From contig CANLRQ010000015.1 of NCBI GenBank assembly GCA_947493575.1, forward strand, positions 1 to 64,000: a DNA stretch of 64,000 nucleotides. The letters run 5' to 3'. Origin of the DNA: an uncultured Marinomonas sp. Its GTDB lineage: Bacteria; Pseudomonadota; Gammaproteobacteria; Pseudomonadales; Marinomonadaceae. Shown one piece after another: positions 45,932-56,114 of the stretch. Made by a program: the position numbers and the translations under genes. The notes beneath the pieces are model-generated. The model did no database searches. It had not been told where the DNA came from and saw nothing but the letters and a program-made list of their open reading frames with translations. How positions within the stretch are numbered: position 1 is the first letter of the stretch; each line of letters begins with the position of its first letter.

Positions 45932-47230
45932 TTAAGATTGTTCAAGAGAGCTAATAACATTATATATCGCCTTACCAAGAACCTCTATTTCTTGGTCATT
46001 GATAATAAATGGAGGCATTAAGTAGATGAGCTTTCCGAAAGGGCGAATCCATACGCCTTGCTCAACAAGTAAGGGTTGTATCTGATGGTGGTCAATAGGA
46101 TTAGTTAGTTCAACAACGCCAATAGCGCCAAAGCAACGAACGTCGGCAACATTTGGGAGCGTTTTGCATTTGTTTAAGTGTTTTTTTAGTGTGGTTTCTA
46201 TGTTTGAGATTAGGTTCTCTAGATCATAAGATGCTAAAAGGGACAGGCTAGCGTTGGCAGCTGAGCAAGCTAGTGGATTCCCCATAAAGGTAGGGCCATG
46301 CATAAATACCCCTCCTTTATCGCTTATACCAAGAGCAACTTTATCGTTGGTGATAGTTGCGGCTAGAGTAATATAACCCCCAGTTAATGCCTTGCCAACA
46401 CACATTATATCTGGTGTGATACTAGAGTGATTAGTGGCGAACATTTTTCCTGTACGACCAAACCCAGTGGCAATTTCATCAAAAATTAATAAGATATTAA
46501 AATTATCACACAGTTCTCTTATTCGGTCTAAATACATTGGGTTGTAAAAACGCATACCGCCTGCATTTTGTACAACGGGCTCTAGAATGAACCCTGCAAT
46601 TTCCTCATGATGATTTTCCATTAATTGCTTTATATCGTCTATGTAGTTTTCATCAACTGGCAAGTCTATTCCAGTAGGTGGAGATGGGATGAAAAACTGT
46701 TCGGTAAGAGTGCCTTTGAAAAGGCCATGCATGCCATTAATAGGGTCACATACTGACATGGCGGCAAATGTGTCGCCGTGATAGCCGTTTCGTGGAGTGA
46801 TGAACTTCTTTTTATTGGGTGTTCCTGCCGTGTGCCAATATTGAATGGCCATTTTTAAGGCAACTTCAACGGAAACAGAGCCAGAGTCAGAAAAAAACAC
46901 TCGTTTTAGCTCTGTTGGAGTGATTTTTATTAATTTATCAGCCAGTTCAACTGCTGGCTCATGAGTTAAGCCGCCAAACATAACATGTGAAAAGTTGTCA
47001 ATTTGTGACTTCATTGCGGCGTTGATTGATGGGTGATTGTATCCATGAATGACACTCCACCATGAGGACATACCATCGATGAGTGTTTTATTGTTGGACA
47101 AGGTAATGCGAGTCCCTTCGGCTTTCTTTACTAAAAAGTGCGGTGTAGGGTGGCTCATAGAGGTATATGGGTGCCAAAGAAGTTCTTTGTCTAATTGAAT
47201 TAGTTCTTCATCTGTTTTTTGTAATAGCAT
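45932..47230 (-). CDS. bioA: Adenosylmethionine-8-amino-7-oxononanoate aminotransferase
   Basis: PLP enzyme converting KAPA to DAPA in biotin synthesis, with SAM as amino donor. The N-terminal WHPYTSMSHPTP, GMSSWWSVIHGYNHP, SDSGSVSVEVALKMA, LLIFDEIATGFGRTGKMFA and the PLP-lysine segment CVGKALTGGYITLAATI are intact over 432 aa. It is on the minus strand, 84 bases after comF, and faces away from the bioBFHCD operon with comF between. An IS5-type miniature element ends three bases after the stop codon. Confidence 0.96.
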   Translation of the reverse strand: MLLQKTDEELIQLDKELLWHPYTSMSHPTPHFLVKKAEGTRITLSNNKTLIDGMSSWWSVIHGYNHPSINAAMKSQIDNFSHVMFGGLTHEPAVELADKLIKITPTELKRVFFSDSGSVSVEVALKMAIQYWHTAGTPNKKKFITPRNGYHGDTFAAMSVCDPINGMHGLFKGTLTEQFFIPSPPTGIDLPVDENYIDDIKQLMENHHEEIAGFILEPVVQNAGGMRFYNPMYLDRIRELCDNFNILLIFDEIATGFGRTGKMFATNHSSITPDIMCVGKALTGGYITLAATITNDKVALGISDKGGVFMHGPTFMGNPLACSAANASLSLLASYDLENLISNIETTLKKHLNKCKTLPNVADVRCFGAIGVVELTNPIDHHQIQPLLVEQGVWIRPFGKLIYLMPPFIINDQEIEVLGKAIYNVISSLEQS

Positions 47231-47314
47231 AGCAATTTGATCTGCGTAGTAAAGTTAATCTGTATACTAAAGAAAGACATGAAATAGAGCTAGAGTCTTT
47301 GGTTCTCTTATTGA

Positions 47315-48037
47315 TTAAGGGGTTCTTGCAAGAGTCCATACGTCAATTCGTTCTACGCCATTTTTAAATAGTTCGAGGGCACATTCCTCAATGGTGCTTC
47401 CTGTAGTAATGACATCATCAATCAGAGCGATATGTTTGCCTAGTTTTTTTGTTACTTGGTATGCATTTTTCTGAGATTTAAGGCGCATTGTTTTGTTTAA
47501 GGTGTGCTGGGCTGGTGTATTACGTATTTTTTTAACAGCAAAAGTATTTATCTTTATGTCTTCTGTCAAATTACGCTGAACGAATTTCGCAATAAGTCTA
47601 GTCTGGCAAAAACCTCTTTGTTTTATTCTTTTTGGATGGCTTGGGAGTGGGATTATTTCATCTGGCCAAGGGGTATTTTGGTAATGCTCTTCAATTGCAT
47701 GGCATAAGTATGAGGTTAGTATATGAAGAAAGTGAGTTTGTTGTTGAAACTTAATGGACTTTATTAGGTGTGCAACCATGCCTTCGTATTTAAGAGGGGC
47801 TATGATTTTCGCGATTTGCTTCTTTTTGTGATTCTTTTGGCAAAAGCCGCAAAGTTTTAATGTGGCTTTGGTTGGCCGTGAGCAGCGTTGGCAATGTGTT
47901 TCATTAAGAGATATGTAGGGCGTGCAATATGGGCAAATTTTGTTTTTTGAGGGAGCATTGCATAAATAGCAATGCTTGTTAGTGATTAAGTAGTAAACCT
48001 GAGTTGTTATATTGGTTGACAGGGCGTTCCATATCAT
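47315..48037 (-). CDS. comF: ComF-family phosphoribosyltransferase-like protein
   Basis: This 240-aa protein has an N-terminal zinc-ribbon region with several Cys pairs (CYLCNAP, ICPYC, CQRCSRP, LCGFCQ) and a C-terminal PRTase fold with the PRPP loop [17 protein letters not shown]. ComF helps DNA uptake in naturally competent bacteria, and homologues (GntX) are placed beside bio genes in many gammaproteobacteria. It is divergent from bioB, and the two starts are about 40 bases apart. Confidence 0.92.
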   Translation of the reverse strand: MIWNALSTNITTQVYYLITNKHCYLCNAPSKNKICPYCTPYISLNETHCQRCSRPTKATLKLCGFCQKNHKKKQIAKIIAPLKYEGMVAHLIKSIKFQQQTHFLHILTSYLCHAIEEHYQNTPWPDEIIPLPSHPKRIKQRGFCQTRLIAKFVQRNLTEDIKINTFAVKKIRNTPAQHTLNKTMRLKSQKNAYQVTKKLGKHIALIDDVITTGSTIEECALELFKNGVERIDVWTLARTP

Positions 48038-48078
48038 TAGTATTGCTTTCCTTGCTTATACTATATATTGAGGTAAAT

Positions 48079-49140
48079 ATGTCTGCTAACTCATCTCTTG
48101 AACTAAAGCACAATTGGGCTGAATCTGAAGTTAAAGCCTTATTCAATCTTCCTTTTATGGATCTGTTATTTCAAGCGCAGACAATTCATCGAGAACATTT
48201 TAAACCAAACGAAGTCCAAGTTAGTACCCTTATGTCGATTAAAACGGGTGCTTGTCCTGAAGATTGTAAATATTGCCCTCAAAGTGGTCACTATAATACG
48301 GAATTGGAAAAAGAAAAATTAGCCGAAGTTGAAAAAGTTCTGTCTGAAGCTGTACGTGCTAAAGAAAAAGGAGCAACACGTTTTTGTATGGGAGCGGCTT
48401 GGAAGCATCCATCTGAAAAAGATTTTCCATACGTTTTGGAAATGATAAAAGGAGTTAAGTCTTTAGGTCTTGAGTCCTGCGTTACTCTTGGCACTTTAAA
48501 CGATAAGCAAGCTGCAATGCTATCTGATGTAGGGTTGGATTATTATAACCACAACCTTGATACCTCACCTGAGTTTTACGACAGTATAATTACTACCCGT
48601 TCTTACCAAGAGCGTTTAGATACTTTATCAAGAGTACGCGATTCTGGAATTAAATTATGTTGTGGCGGCATAATGGGAATGGGTGAAGATCAAAAAGATA
48701 GGATAGGATTGTTACGTCAACTTTCTCAAATGGTTCCACACCCTGAAAGTGTTCCTATTAATATGCTTGTAAAAGTAGAGGGAACGCCAATGGCTAATGT
48801 TGATGATTTAGAGCCATTTGAGTTTATTCGAACCATTGCTGTCGCTCGTATATTAATGCCAACATCTCATGTTCGTTTGTCTGCCGGTCGAGAGGGGATG
48901 AATGAACAGATGCAAGCCTTGTGCTTTATGGCTGGCGCCAACTCTATTTTCTATGGTGAAAAGCTGCTTACAACACCAAATCCAGAAGCTCATAAAGATA
49001 TGCAATTGTTTGATAAGCTTGGAATTAACACAGAAAAAACAGAAGCGCTTTCTGATGATGCCGAGCAAGAAGCCATTTTAGCTCAAGTTAAAAAGCAGCA
49101 AGAAGACAAATTCTTTTACGATGCAAGCGTGCATGCCTAA
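48079..49140 (+). CDS. bioB: Biotin synthase
   Basis: Radical SAM enzyme inserting sulfur into dethiobiotin. The cluster-binding cysteines are in [17 protein letters not shown]. The second-cluster region includes [22 protein letters not shown] and the Arg-containing [17 protein letters not shown]. The frame extends to 48004, but ATG 48079 with AGGTAAAT just upstream gives 353 aa, the family length. First gene of bioBFHCD. I see no recognisable BirA operator in the short gap to comF. Confidence 0.97.
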   Translation: MSANSSLELKHNWAESEVKALFNLPFMDLLFQAQTIHREHFKPNEVQVSTLMSIKTGACPEDCKYCPQSGHYNTELEKEKLAEVEKVLSEAVRAKEKGATRFCMGAAWKHPSEKDFPYVLEMIKGVKSLGLESCVTLGTLNDKQAAMLSDVGLDYYNHNLDTSPEFYDSIITTRSYQERLDTLSRVRDSGIKLCCGGIMGMGEDQKDRIGLLRQLSQMVPHPESVPINMLVKVEGTPMANVDDLEPFEFIRTIAVARILMPTSHVRLSAGREGMNEQMQALCFMAGANSIFYGEKLLTTPNPEAHKDMQLFDKLGINTEKTEALSDDAEQEAILAQVKKQQEDKFFYDASVHA

Positions 49141-50302
49141 TTTGCCTGACTGGATTGATCGTGCATTATTAGAACGACAGCATTCAAACTTAATGAGAAA
49201 AACTGTTGTATTAGATGGCGTTCAAACTCCGCATAGCCTAATCGATGGAAAGCCTTATACGGTATTTTCATCGAATGACTATTTGGGGCTCGCTAGCCAT
49301 CCTCGTTTAATCAAAGCACTCAAGCAATCAGTTAATAAATGTGGTGTTGGAAGTGGTGCTTCCCATCTTGTTACTGGGCATACGTCGTCCCATAAAATGT
49401 TAGAAGATGAAATTGCTCAGTGGCTTGGTTATGAGCGGGTAATGCTGTTTAGTGCTGGGTATATGGCTAATTTAGGTGTGGTTACCGCTTTAGGGCATTC
49501 AACAAGAGATGTGATAGGAGATAAGCTCAATCACGCCTCGCTGATTGATGGGGCCAAGTTATCTGACAGTACATTGCGTCGATATGTGCATAATGATGTC
49601 ACCTCATGTGAAAGGCTTCTGAAAAAAACATCCAGTGGCTCTTTATTGGTTACTGATGGTGTTTTTAGTATGGATGGTGATATTGCTCCTCTTGCAGAGC
49701 TATCATTACTTTCTCAGCAGTACCATGCTTTAATGATGGTTGACGATGCCCATGGATTGGGTTGCATTGGGCATTCTGGTAAGGGCAGTATGGAAGTTGA
49801 AGGGCTTTCTTCTGAAGATGTCCCTTTATTAATGGGGACTTTTGGAAAGGCTATAGGAACTGCTGGTGCTTTTGTAGCTACAAGTAACACGATGGCGGAT
49901 TACTTAACTCAGTTTGCTCGCCCTTATATTTATACGACTGCCATGTCTCCAGTTATGGCCAGAGTGACTTGTGAAAGTTTACGATTATTGCAATCTAGCG
50001 AAGGGGATGAATTACGAGGCAGATTAATGGAAAACATTGAGTATTTTCAGGGCAAAATGCAGATGTTTCCTTTCGATTTGATGCCTTCTTCTACTGCAAT
50101 ACAGCCGATTTTAGTAGGGGAAAGTGCAATTGCATTAGCAATGAGTGAAAAACTTAAACAGAAGGGGGTTTGGTGTACCGCAATTAGGCCACCAACTGTT
50201 CCCGCTGGTTTGTCTCGTTTGCGTATTACATTGTCCGCATCGCACAGTTTTAATGATATTGATCTGCTAGTTGATGCATTAGAGTATTCTTTGCCAAGTT
50301 AG
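49121..50302 (+). CDS. bioF: 8-amino-7-oxononanoate synthase
   Basis: PLP enzyme joining pimeloyl thioester and alanine to KAPA. It has [46 protein letters not shown] and the PLP-lysine motif [15 protein letters not shown]. The product is 393 aa from 49121. An ATG at 49133 is equally possible, and neither has a strong binding site, so translation is likely coupled to bioB, whose end it overlaps. Second gene of the biotin operon. Confidence 0.95.
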   Translation: MQACMPNLPDWIDRALLERQHSNLMRKTVVLDGVQTPHSLIDGKPYTVFSSNDYLGLASHPRLIKALKQSVNKCGVGSGASHLVTGHTSSHKMLEDEIAQWLGYERVMLFSAGYMANLGVVTALGHSTRDVIGDKLNHASLIDGAKLSDSTLRRYVHNDVTSCERLLKKTSSGSLLVTDGVFSMDGDIAPLAELSLLSQQYHALMMVDDAHGLGCIGHSGKGSMEVEGLSSEDVPLLMGTFGKAIGTAGAFVATSNTMADYLTQFARPYIYTTAMSPVMARVTCESLRLLQSSEGDELRGRLMENIEYFQGKMQMFPFDLMPSSTAIQPILVGESAIALAMSEKLKQKGVWCTAIRPPTVPAGLSRLRITLSASHSFNDIDLLVDALEYSLPS

Positions 50303-50332
50303 CACAAGGTGATTGTTTAAAAGGGTGGCGTA

Positions 50333-51130
50333 ATGAGGTTTCAATTAGAATATAAATGTTTTGGCGATAGTGATAAGCAGGCTATTTTTATGATTCCTGG
50401 TTGGGCTATGCCAAAAGAAAGTATGCAGCCGCTTGCAGAAGCATTAAGTGAGAACTTTTACGTGGTGTTAGCTGGGTTACCAGGTATAACCAGTGACAGT
50501 AATAGTATGCAATTAACTCGGTTAGGTATGAATTATGACATTGATGCCTTAACCGAGCAGCTTTTAGAAATTGCACCTGAATCCAGTTGGTGGCTTGGGT
50601 GGTCACTTGGAGGCATTATTGCTACCTATGTTGCTGCGAGAAGGTCCAGCCGTGTAAAAGGTTTGATAACCATTGCCTCTTCTCCTTGTTTTGTGCAAAA
50701 GGCTGATTGGTTTTTAGGGATGGATACGTCAGCTTTTGATGATTTTTCACAAACGGTGAATGTTTCTCCTGAATTGGCTTTAAGACGTTTTATTTCATTA
50801 CAGTCCAAAGGCGCCGCTGATTCGCGCAGATTGCAGAAGCAACTTATTAAATGCGTAAACCCTGAAGCATTTAACAGGTTGGCTTTGACTGGGGCTTTAA
50901 GGTTGCTAAAAAGCCTAGATGTGCGAAGAGAATATGAGTTATTAGATTGTCCGAATTTACATCTTTATGGGCGAAATGACGTTCTTGTACCTGCTTCTGT
51001 ATTGTCTGATTTAAATCAAGTAAGCGCTATGCAAAAGGTTGAAATTTTAGATGATTGTGCACACCAGCCTTTTTTAGAGCATTTACAGCAGAGCAATGGT
51101 CTCATTAAACGGTTTATTCATGACGCTTAA
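50333..51130 (+). CDS. bioH: Pimeloyl-ACP methyl ester carboxylesterase
   Basis: Alpha/beta hydrolase that removes the methyl group from pimeloyl-ACP methyl ester, ending the BioC-BioH route. The oxyanion region FMIPGWAMPKE, nucleophile elbow GWSLGG, acid HLYGRNDVLVP and His in CAHQPFLEH form a complete triad. The product is 265 aa. GTG and GGTG sequences precede the ATG. It lies inside the operon and overlaps bioC by 11 bases. Confidence 0.94.
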   Translation: MRFQLEYKCFGDSDKQAIFMIPGWAMPKESMQPLAEALSENFYVVLAGLPGITSDSNSMQLTRLGMNYDIDALTEQLLEIAPESSWWLGWSLGGIIATYVAARRSSRVKGLITIASSPCFVQKADWFLGMDTSAFDDFSQTVNVSPELALRRFISLQSKGAADSRRLQKQLIKCVNPEAFNRLALTGALRLLKSLDVRREYELLDCPNLHLYGRNDVLVPASVLSDLNQVSAMQKVEILDDCAHQPFLEHLQQSNGLIKRFIHDA

Positions 51131-51908
51131 TGTTGATGTGATGTACAAAAAGCAATTGGCTAAGAGTTTTGGAAGAGCGGCTTCGACTTATGATTTTCAT
51201 GCTGACTTTCAACAACAGGTGTTAAGCTACTTATTATCAATGTTACCTAGTTCCGACTTTAAACATGTTATGGATCTAGGTTGTGGTACGGGTAACGCTT
51301 TGAAGGAATTGGCTAATAACTCTGATAGATTAATTGGCGTTGATTTATCTGAAAATATGCTTGATATGGCTCGCCAGAAAATGCCTGATGTTAATTTTAT
51401 TTGCGCTGATGCCGAGGCGTTACCATTTAGTAATAATGCTTTTGATTTGATCTTTTCTAGCTTGGCTATTCAATGGTGCCAATCCCACTTGTCTTTATTT
51501 AAAGAAATAAAGCGTATTATTGATTTCAATGGCTGGTGGTGTTTTTCAACACTATGTGAGGGATCGATGTATGAAATGGGAGAGGCTTGGAAGCAGGTAG
51601 ATGGGAGGCTTCATAGCAATCAATATCCATCTAGCGATAAAATCTTGTCTGACTTGGCTGAAAGTGGTTTGGAGATTTATCAGCAAGAAGTAAAAACGAT
51701 TACAATGCGGTTTCGTACAGTGCAAGATGCTGTCTATTCTGTGAAGAAAGTCGGTGCGAGTGTTATTACTGAGAATAATCACCGCTCTAGTGTGACTCCT
51801 TCTACGTGGAAGGAGTTTGTTGAGCAATACAGTGCTTTCCATGATGGTATTGGTATTCCTTTAAGCTATCGAGTTGCATTCATTATTGCGCGTAAAAAGG
51901 TTGAGTAA
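51120..51908 (+). CDS. bioC: Malonyl-ACP O-methyltransferase
   Basis: Class I SAM methyltransferase that methylates the malonyl thioester to disguise it for fatty acid synthesis. The N-terminal KSFGRAASTYDFHADFQQQV is the BioC signature. Motif I is VMDLGCGTGNAL, followed by LIGVDLSENML and LIFSSLAIQWC. The product is 262 aa from ATG 51120, which overlaps the bioH stop. A longer frame from 51096 lies inside bioH and is rejected, and a later ATG at 51141 is also conceivable. Confidence 0.94.
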   Translation: MTLNVDVMYKKQLAKSFGRAASTYDFHADFQQQVLSYLLSMLPSSDFKHVMDLGCGTGNALKELANNSDRLIGVDLSENMLDMARQKMPDVNFICADAEALPFSNNAFDLIFSSLAIQWCQSHLSLFKEIKRIIDFNGWWCFSTLCEGSMYEMGEAWKQVDGRLHSNQYPSSDKILSDLAESGLEIYQQEVKTITMRFRTVQDAVYSVKKVGASVITENNHRSSVTPSTWKEFVEQYSAFHDGIGIPLSYRVAFIIARKKVE

Positions 51909-51910
51909 AT

Positions 51911-52606
51911 ATGCGGCATTTAAAAAAACGCTTTTTTGTAACAGGAACGGATACGGATGCTGGCAAAACTTATGTCACAGTCGGACTTTTAAAGGCAGCG
52001 AGCCGAAAAGGGCTTAGTTGTTTTGGCTTAAAGCCGGTTGCTGCGGGTGCTATAAGAGATGATGGTGAACTGGTTAATGAAGATGCTCTAAAAATACAGC
52101 AGGCATCTTCTGTTAATCTCGCGTATTCACAAATAAACCCTATTGTATTTGAACCTGCAATTGCACCTCATATTGCTGCATTGAAAGAGAATAGAGTGGT
52201 TTCTGTCAGTCGTGTTGAAGGTTTTGTTAAAGGTGCTATGTTAACCCCTGGGGAGTTCGTTCTAGTCGAAGGTGCTGGTGGGTGGAGAGTGCCTTTGAAT
52301 GACCGTGAGTTAATTTCAGACCTTGCTAAAGAATTAAGTTACCCTGTAATACTTGTCGTAAATATGAAGTTAGGTTGTATTAATCATGCCCTATTAAGTA
52401 TTGAAGCTATAAAAAATGATGGATTACCTATTGGTGGGTGGATTGCTAATACGGGTCAAACATCGATGGAATCTTATGAAGATAATCTGAAATCATTGCA
52501 ATCCAGAATATTTGCGCCATTTTTAGGTGCTTTAGAGTATTATGAAAAAGAAAGTGACTCGGAAGATGCGTTTGATTTGATTTTTGAACAGGTATTATTG
52601 CAGTAA
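51911..52606 (+). CDS. bioD: ATP-dependent dethiobiotin synthetase
   Basis: Closes the ureido ring of DAPA with CO2 and ATP. The P-loop FVTGTDTDAGKTYVT, the LKPVAAGA segment and the EGAGGWRVPL switch are all present in 231 aa. It starts two bases after the bioC stop and is the last gene of bioBFHCD. Together with bioA the route from malonyl-ACP to biotin is complete in this window. Confidence 0.95.
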   Translation: MRHLKKRFFVTGTDTDAGKTYVTVGLLKAASRKGLSCFGLKPVAAGAIRDDGELVNEDALKIQQASSVNLAYSQINPIVFEPAIAPHIAALKENRVVSVSRVEGFVKGAMLTPGEFVLVEGAGGWRVPLNDRELISDLAKELSYPVILVVNMKLGCINHALLSIEAIKNDGLPIGGWIANTGQTSMESYEDNLKSLQSRIFAPFLGALEYYEKESDSEDAFDLIFEQVLLQ

Positions 52607-52678
52607 AATTCATTTTTATGACTGTTTGTAAGGTGATTTGTAGGCCATTTTTAGTGATTTACATTGGCAGGAGTTCAT

Positions 52679-53149
52679 ATGAGAGCATTAGTTTATGGTT
52701 TAACAGCTTTAGAAGAGAGGGATGTTTCTTTATTATTGAACTTTATGGGAGTTGAAGTATCGACTTTGTTGGCAGAGGTAACAGATTTTGACTTTGTTGT
52801 AATAGGGTCTTTGTCATCTTCAGAAGTACATTCAACCATACCTGTAATATGTTTGTCTGCAACCGATGAAATTGAAGTATCTGCACCTAATTATTGGGAA
52901 ATGCCGCTTCCTTGGAAGCATGAAGAATTAAAACCTTTACTGCAAAAACTAGCTCAATGGTCTCGTTTGCCTGCTATTAATGTTGTTGATCTGAACTTGC
53001 ATGTAAAGCGCTTTGAGTCTCTTTTAATTCGTCAAGCTTTAATAGTAGCTAATGGTGTTGTTTCTAGAGCCGCTCAGAATTTACAAATTCAACGTACTAC
53101 ACTTATTGAGAAAATGCGCCGTTATAATATTGATAAGTCGGAGTTTTAG
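52679..53149 (+). CDS. Shortened FleQ-like regulator lacking the AAA+ domain
   Basis: This 156-aa protein sits exactly where fleQ precedes fleSR in Pseudomonas. Residues 1-92 look like the FleQ receiver-like domain (LLNFMGV, VVIGSLSS, YWEMPLPWKHEELKPLLQKL). Residues 104-151 match the FleQ C-terminal Fis-type helix-turn-helix (LIRQALIVANGVVSRAAQNL, then RTTLIEKMRRYNI). The whole central sigma54-activating AAA+ module, some 240 residues with Walker motifs and GAFTGA, is absent. It cannot activate sigma54 or bind cyclic di-GMP as FleQ does, but may still bind DNA and dimerise. ATG 52679 has AGGAG five bases upstream. The stop overlaps fleS, so it is a real, coupled gene and not a decayed fragment. 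Confidence 0.8.
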   Translation: MRALVYGLTALEERDVSLLLNFMGVEVSTLLAEVTDFDFVVIGSLSSSEVHSTIPVICLSATDEIEVSAPNYWEMPLPWKHEELKPLLQKLAQWSRLPAINVVDLNLHVKRFESLLIRQALIVANGVVSRAAQNLQIQRTTLIEKMRRYNIDKSEF

Positions 53150-54303
53150 TGACAAAAGATGAAGAGATAGCCGCTCTAAAAGCCGCTTTTGATGAGTTCT
53201 CTCTTTCTTCAGCTGTTTTGGTAGATTCTTATGACGAATTGCAAAAACAAGCGAAAGTACTATCAGAAAAACTTGCTATAGTTGAGCAAGAGAAAATAAG
53301 AGAAGAGCAAAAAAATCAATTATTATTAAGTCAATTTAAACAGTTGTTCGAATCTATGCCTGTTGGTGTATTACTGTTAAATGACGAAGGAATGATTGTA
53401 ATGGCAAACACGGCTGCAAATACCCTTTTTTCTTTCCATCTTACTGGTGAGTCATGGTCTAAAGTAGTAGCTAAAAGCTTTTCTCCTCAACAGGATGATG
53501 GCCATGAGATTACTATGGTCAGTGGTCGTCGTGTTCGTGTAGAGACATCATCTCTTGGGCATGTTCCGGGGCAATTAGTGATTTTTGTCGACCTGACTGA
53601 AACGCATAAATTACAAAAACAATTGTCTCACCATGAAAGACTCTCGACTATGGGGACAATGGTGGCTGCACTTGCTCATCAAATTAGAACTCCTCTTTCA
53701 ACAGCTACTTTGTATGCGGATCATTTACAGAAAGAAAACTTAAGCTTAGAAAATAGGTTGAAGTTTTCTTCAAAAATAATGGGGCGACTGCAGCATATGG
53801 AAAGGCAGATTCGGGATATGTTAGTGTTTTCTAAGAGTGATGTTCATTTAGATGCAAAATTAGATCTAGAATCATTTTTAACTGATTTTAAATTGAGTGC
53901 TTACGAAGTTTGTGAGCAAAAGCAAACAAAGTTAGAGTTTTCTACAGAATCGTTTCCTTCGACTTACCTTCTGCAATGTAATAAAGACACTTTAATTGGT
54001 GCTTTGGTTAATCTTGTCAATAATGGTATTGAAGCACAGGGGGAAGGTGGAGTCATTCAGATAAAAATCGGTCTACAGGATGGGTATCTAATGATTGCCT
54101 GTATTGATTTTGGAGAGGGTATGTCGCCTGAATTATTAGATAAAATACAGCAAGGTTTTGTAACTACTAAACAAAATGGAACGGGTTTAGGTATTATGGT
54201 TGTGAAGGCTATTTCAAGAGCGCATCACGGTTATTTTGAACTTCAGAGTGAGCAAGGTCAGGGAACCACTGCATTGGTTCGTTTACCACTAATAAAGGTA
54301 TAA
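53149..54303 (+). CDS. fleS: Flagellar two-component sensor kinase FleS/FlrB
   Basis: This 384-aa cytoplasmic histidine kinase has an N-terminal coiled coil (about 5-60), a PAS domain (FESMPVGVLLLNDEGMIVMANTAA), a HisKA domain with the phosphorylated His in AALAHQIRTPLSTA, and an ATPase domain with LVNNGIEAQ, DFGEGM and GTGLGIMVVK. It controls class III flagellar genes through FleR. The GTG start overlaps the preceding stop (TAGTG). No membrane segments are present, as expected for FleS. Confidence 0.93.
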   Translation: MTKDEEIAALKAAFDEFSLSSAVLVDSYDELQKQAKVLSEKLAIVEQEKIREEQKNQLLLSQFKQLFESMPVGVLLLNDEGMIVMANTAANTLFSFHLTGESWSKVVAKSFSPQQDDGHEITMVSGRRVRVETSSLGHVPGQLVIFVDLTETHKLQKQLSHHERLSTMGTMVAALAHQIRTPLSTATLYADHLQKENLSLENRLKFSSKIMGRLQHMERQIRDMLVFSKSDVHLDAKLDLESFLTDFKLSAYEVCEQKQTKLEFSTESFPSTYLLQCNKDTLIGALVNLVNNGIEAQGEGGVIQIKIGLQDGYLMIACIDFGEGMSPELLDKIQQGFVTTKQNGTGLGIMVVKAISRAHHGYFELQSEQGQGTTALVRLPLIKV

Positions 54304-54304
54304 C

Positions 54305-55648
54305 ATGTCAGAAGTACAATTATTAATAGTTGAAGATGATAAATCGTTAGCAGAAGCATTAGAAGATACTTTGATGCTAGAAAATTATGCCTGTAAGGTG
54401 GCGTACAGTGCTGAAGATGCCATTATTATGTTGAAAAATAAATCATTTGATATGGTTGTGTCAGACATTAATTTGCCAGGTGTTGATGGGTATCAATTAC
54501 TAAAACATGTTGTTGATCATTATCCTGATCTACCTATCATGTTGATGACTGCATATGGTGATATCTCTAAGGCTGTTGAAGCTATGAGGGATGGTGCAGT
54601 TGATTATCTGCTAAAACCTTTTCAAGCAAATGAACTTTTATCTGTGGTTGGAAAACATGCAAAGAAAAAGCCTTCTGAAGAAGGTTTGCAACCAATTGCT
54701 ATAGACAAAGCGAGTATTAATTTACTTAATTTAGCTAAACGTGTTGCGGTGACGGATTCAACAGTATTAATCAGTGGTGAAAGTGGTACCGGTAAAGAGG
54801 TTCTTGCTACCTATATTCATCAAAGTTCTTCGAGAGCATCTGAGCCTTTTGTTGCATTAAATTGTGCTGCAATTCCTGAGAATATGTTAGAAGCTTTGTT
54901 ATTTGGATATGAAAAAGGTGCATATACTGGTGCCGTATCCTCTCAGGCTGGAAAGTTTGAGCAAGCAAATGGCGGCACTATTTTGCTAGATGAAATTACA
55001 GAAATGGACATTGGCTTGCAGGCAAAATTATTGCGTGTTATTCAAGAGCAAGAAGTCGAGCGTCTTGGCGGAAAGAAGCCAATACCCTTAAATATTCGTA
55101 TCCTTGCGACAACAAACAGAGACTTAGCTGAGTATGTAAAAGAGGGTGGTTTTAGGGAAGATTTGTATTATCGATTGAATGTTTTTCCTTTAAAGTGGCC
55201 CCCAATAAGAGAAAGAAAGGCTGACATTATTCCAATCGCTAAAAAAATGCTTGAAAAATATTCTGGGAAAATGCGTATGTCTATGCCACAACTTACTTTA
55301 GAAGCACAAAGTAAACTGGAGTCGCATCCGTGGCCAGGGAATGTTCGAGAATTAGAAAATGTTATTCAACGAGCGCTAATTTTGTCTATGGATCGAGGGA
55401 TTGATGCACAACATATTGTTTTCGATAGTATTTCCTCTGATGACTTGTCTGATGATAATGAAATAGATGATAATGCAGCCTCTATTTTAGGTCAGGGTGT
55501 TCAGCAGCATGAATTTAGAATTATTGCTCAATCTTTGATCGATTGTAATGGTAAAAGAAAAGATGTTGCTGAGAAACTTGGTATTAGTCCAAGAACTTTG
55601 AGGTATAAGATTGCAAAAATGAGAGAGTGTGGTTTAGATGTTGATTGA
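54305..55648 (+). CDS. fleR: Flagellar sigma54-dependent response regulator FleR/FlrC
   Basis: This 447-aa NtrC-type regulator has a receiver (1-118, phosphorylatable Asp in VVSDINLPGVDG), an AAA+ domain with Walker A GESGTGKE and the sigma54 loop as GAYTGA where GAFTGA is usual, and a C-terminal Fis-type HTH (DVAEKLGISPRTLRYKIAKM). It is intact, unlike the FleQ-like gene upstream. Phosphorylated by FleS, it should activate basal body, hook and related operons with RpoN. It begins one base after fleS, and fliE follows. Confidence 0.94.
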   Translation: MSEVQLLIVEDDKSLAEALEDTLMLENYACKVAYSAEDAIIMLKNKSFDMVVSDINLPGVDGYQLLKHVVDHYPDLPIMLMTAYGDISKAVEAMRDGAVDYLLKPFQANELLSVVGKHAKKKPSEEGLQPIAIDKASINLLNLAKRVAVTDSTVLISGESGTGKEVLATYIHQSSSRASEPFVALNCAAIPENMLEALLFGYEKGAYTGAVSSQAGKFEQANGGTILLDEITEMDIGLQAKLLRVIQEQEVERLGGKKPIPLNIRILATTNRDLAEYVKEGGFREDLYYRLNVFPLKWPPIRERKADIIPIAKKMLEKYSGKMRMSMPQLTLEAQSKLESHPWPGNVRELENVIQRALILSMDRGIDAQHIVFDSISSDDLSDDNEIDDNAASILGQGVQQHEFRIIAQSLIDCNGKRKDVAEKLGISPRTLRYKIAKMRECGLDVD

Positions 55649-55715
55649 TTTTATATCATATTTTTATCATCTTTGTGCTAAGCTGTTACTATAAATATTT
55701 TTTAGGGTGGGTGCT

Positions 55716-56087
55716 ATGGTCACAAATAGGCCAGACATAAATCAAGTTTTGTCTCAAATGAGAGATATGCGCTCGCAAGTACAACAACCTCAACACTCCA
55801 ACACGATCAATAACCCTATAGAAAGAGTTGGTGATGTATCTGGGGTTGAAGGTAGTATTGAGCGTGCTGATTTTTCTGCAATGTTGAAGAATGCTGTTGA
55901 TAATGTAAATACTCTACAAGCTGAATCTAAACATCTTGCTCAGTCTTATGAACGTGGTGTGGAAGGCGTTGATTTACCTCAGGTTATGATAGGCCTTCAA
56001 AAGTCCAGTGTTTCATTTGAAGCAATGACCCAAGTCAGGAATAAGCTTGTTGATGCGTATGAAAAAATTATGAACATGCCTATTTAA
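55716..56087 (+). CDS. fliE: Flagellar MS ring-rod adaptor FliE
   Basis: This 123-aa protein has the conserved C-terminus ([20 protein letters not shown] and [20 protein letters not shown]), which joins the MS ring to the rod. The N-terminal part is polar and variable. ATG 55716 follows AGGGTGG. The in-frame GTG at 55707 is part of that binding region. First of fliEFGHIJ, with a 67-base gap after fleR. Confidence 0.95.
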   Translation: MVTNRPDINQVLSQMRDMRSQVQQPQHSNTINNPIERVGDVSGVEGSIERADFSAMLKNAVDNVNTLQAESKHLAQSYERGVEGVDLPQVMIGLQKSSVSFEAMTQVRNKLVDAYEKIMNMPI

Positions 56088-56114
56088 GTAATAATAAATC
56101 ATTGGCTTTCTTAA

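Noticed and set aside
48038..48078. BirA operator between comF and bioB
   Set aside because: I looked for the TTGTAAACC/GGTTTACAA type palindrome and saw none. A TTGACA near 48016 lacks a matching -10.
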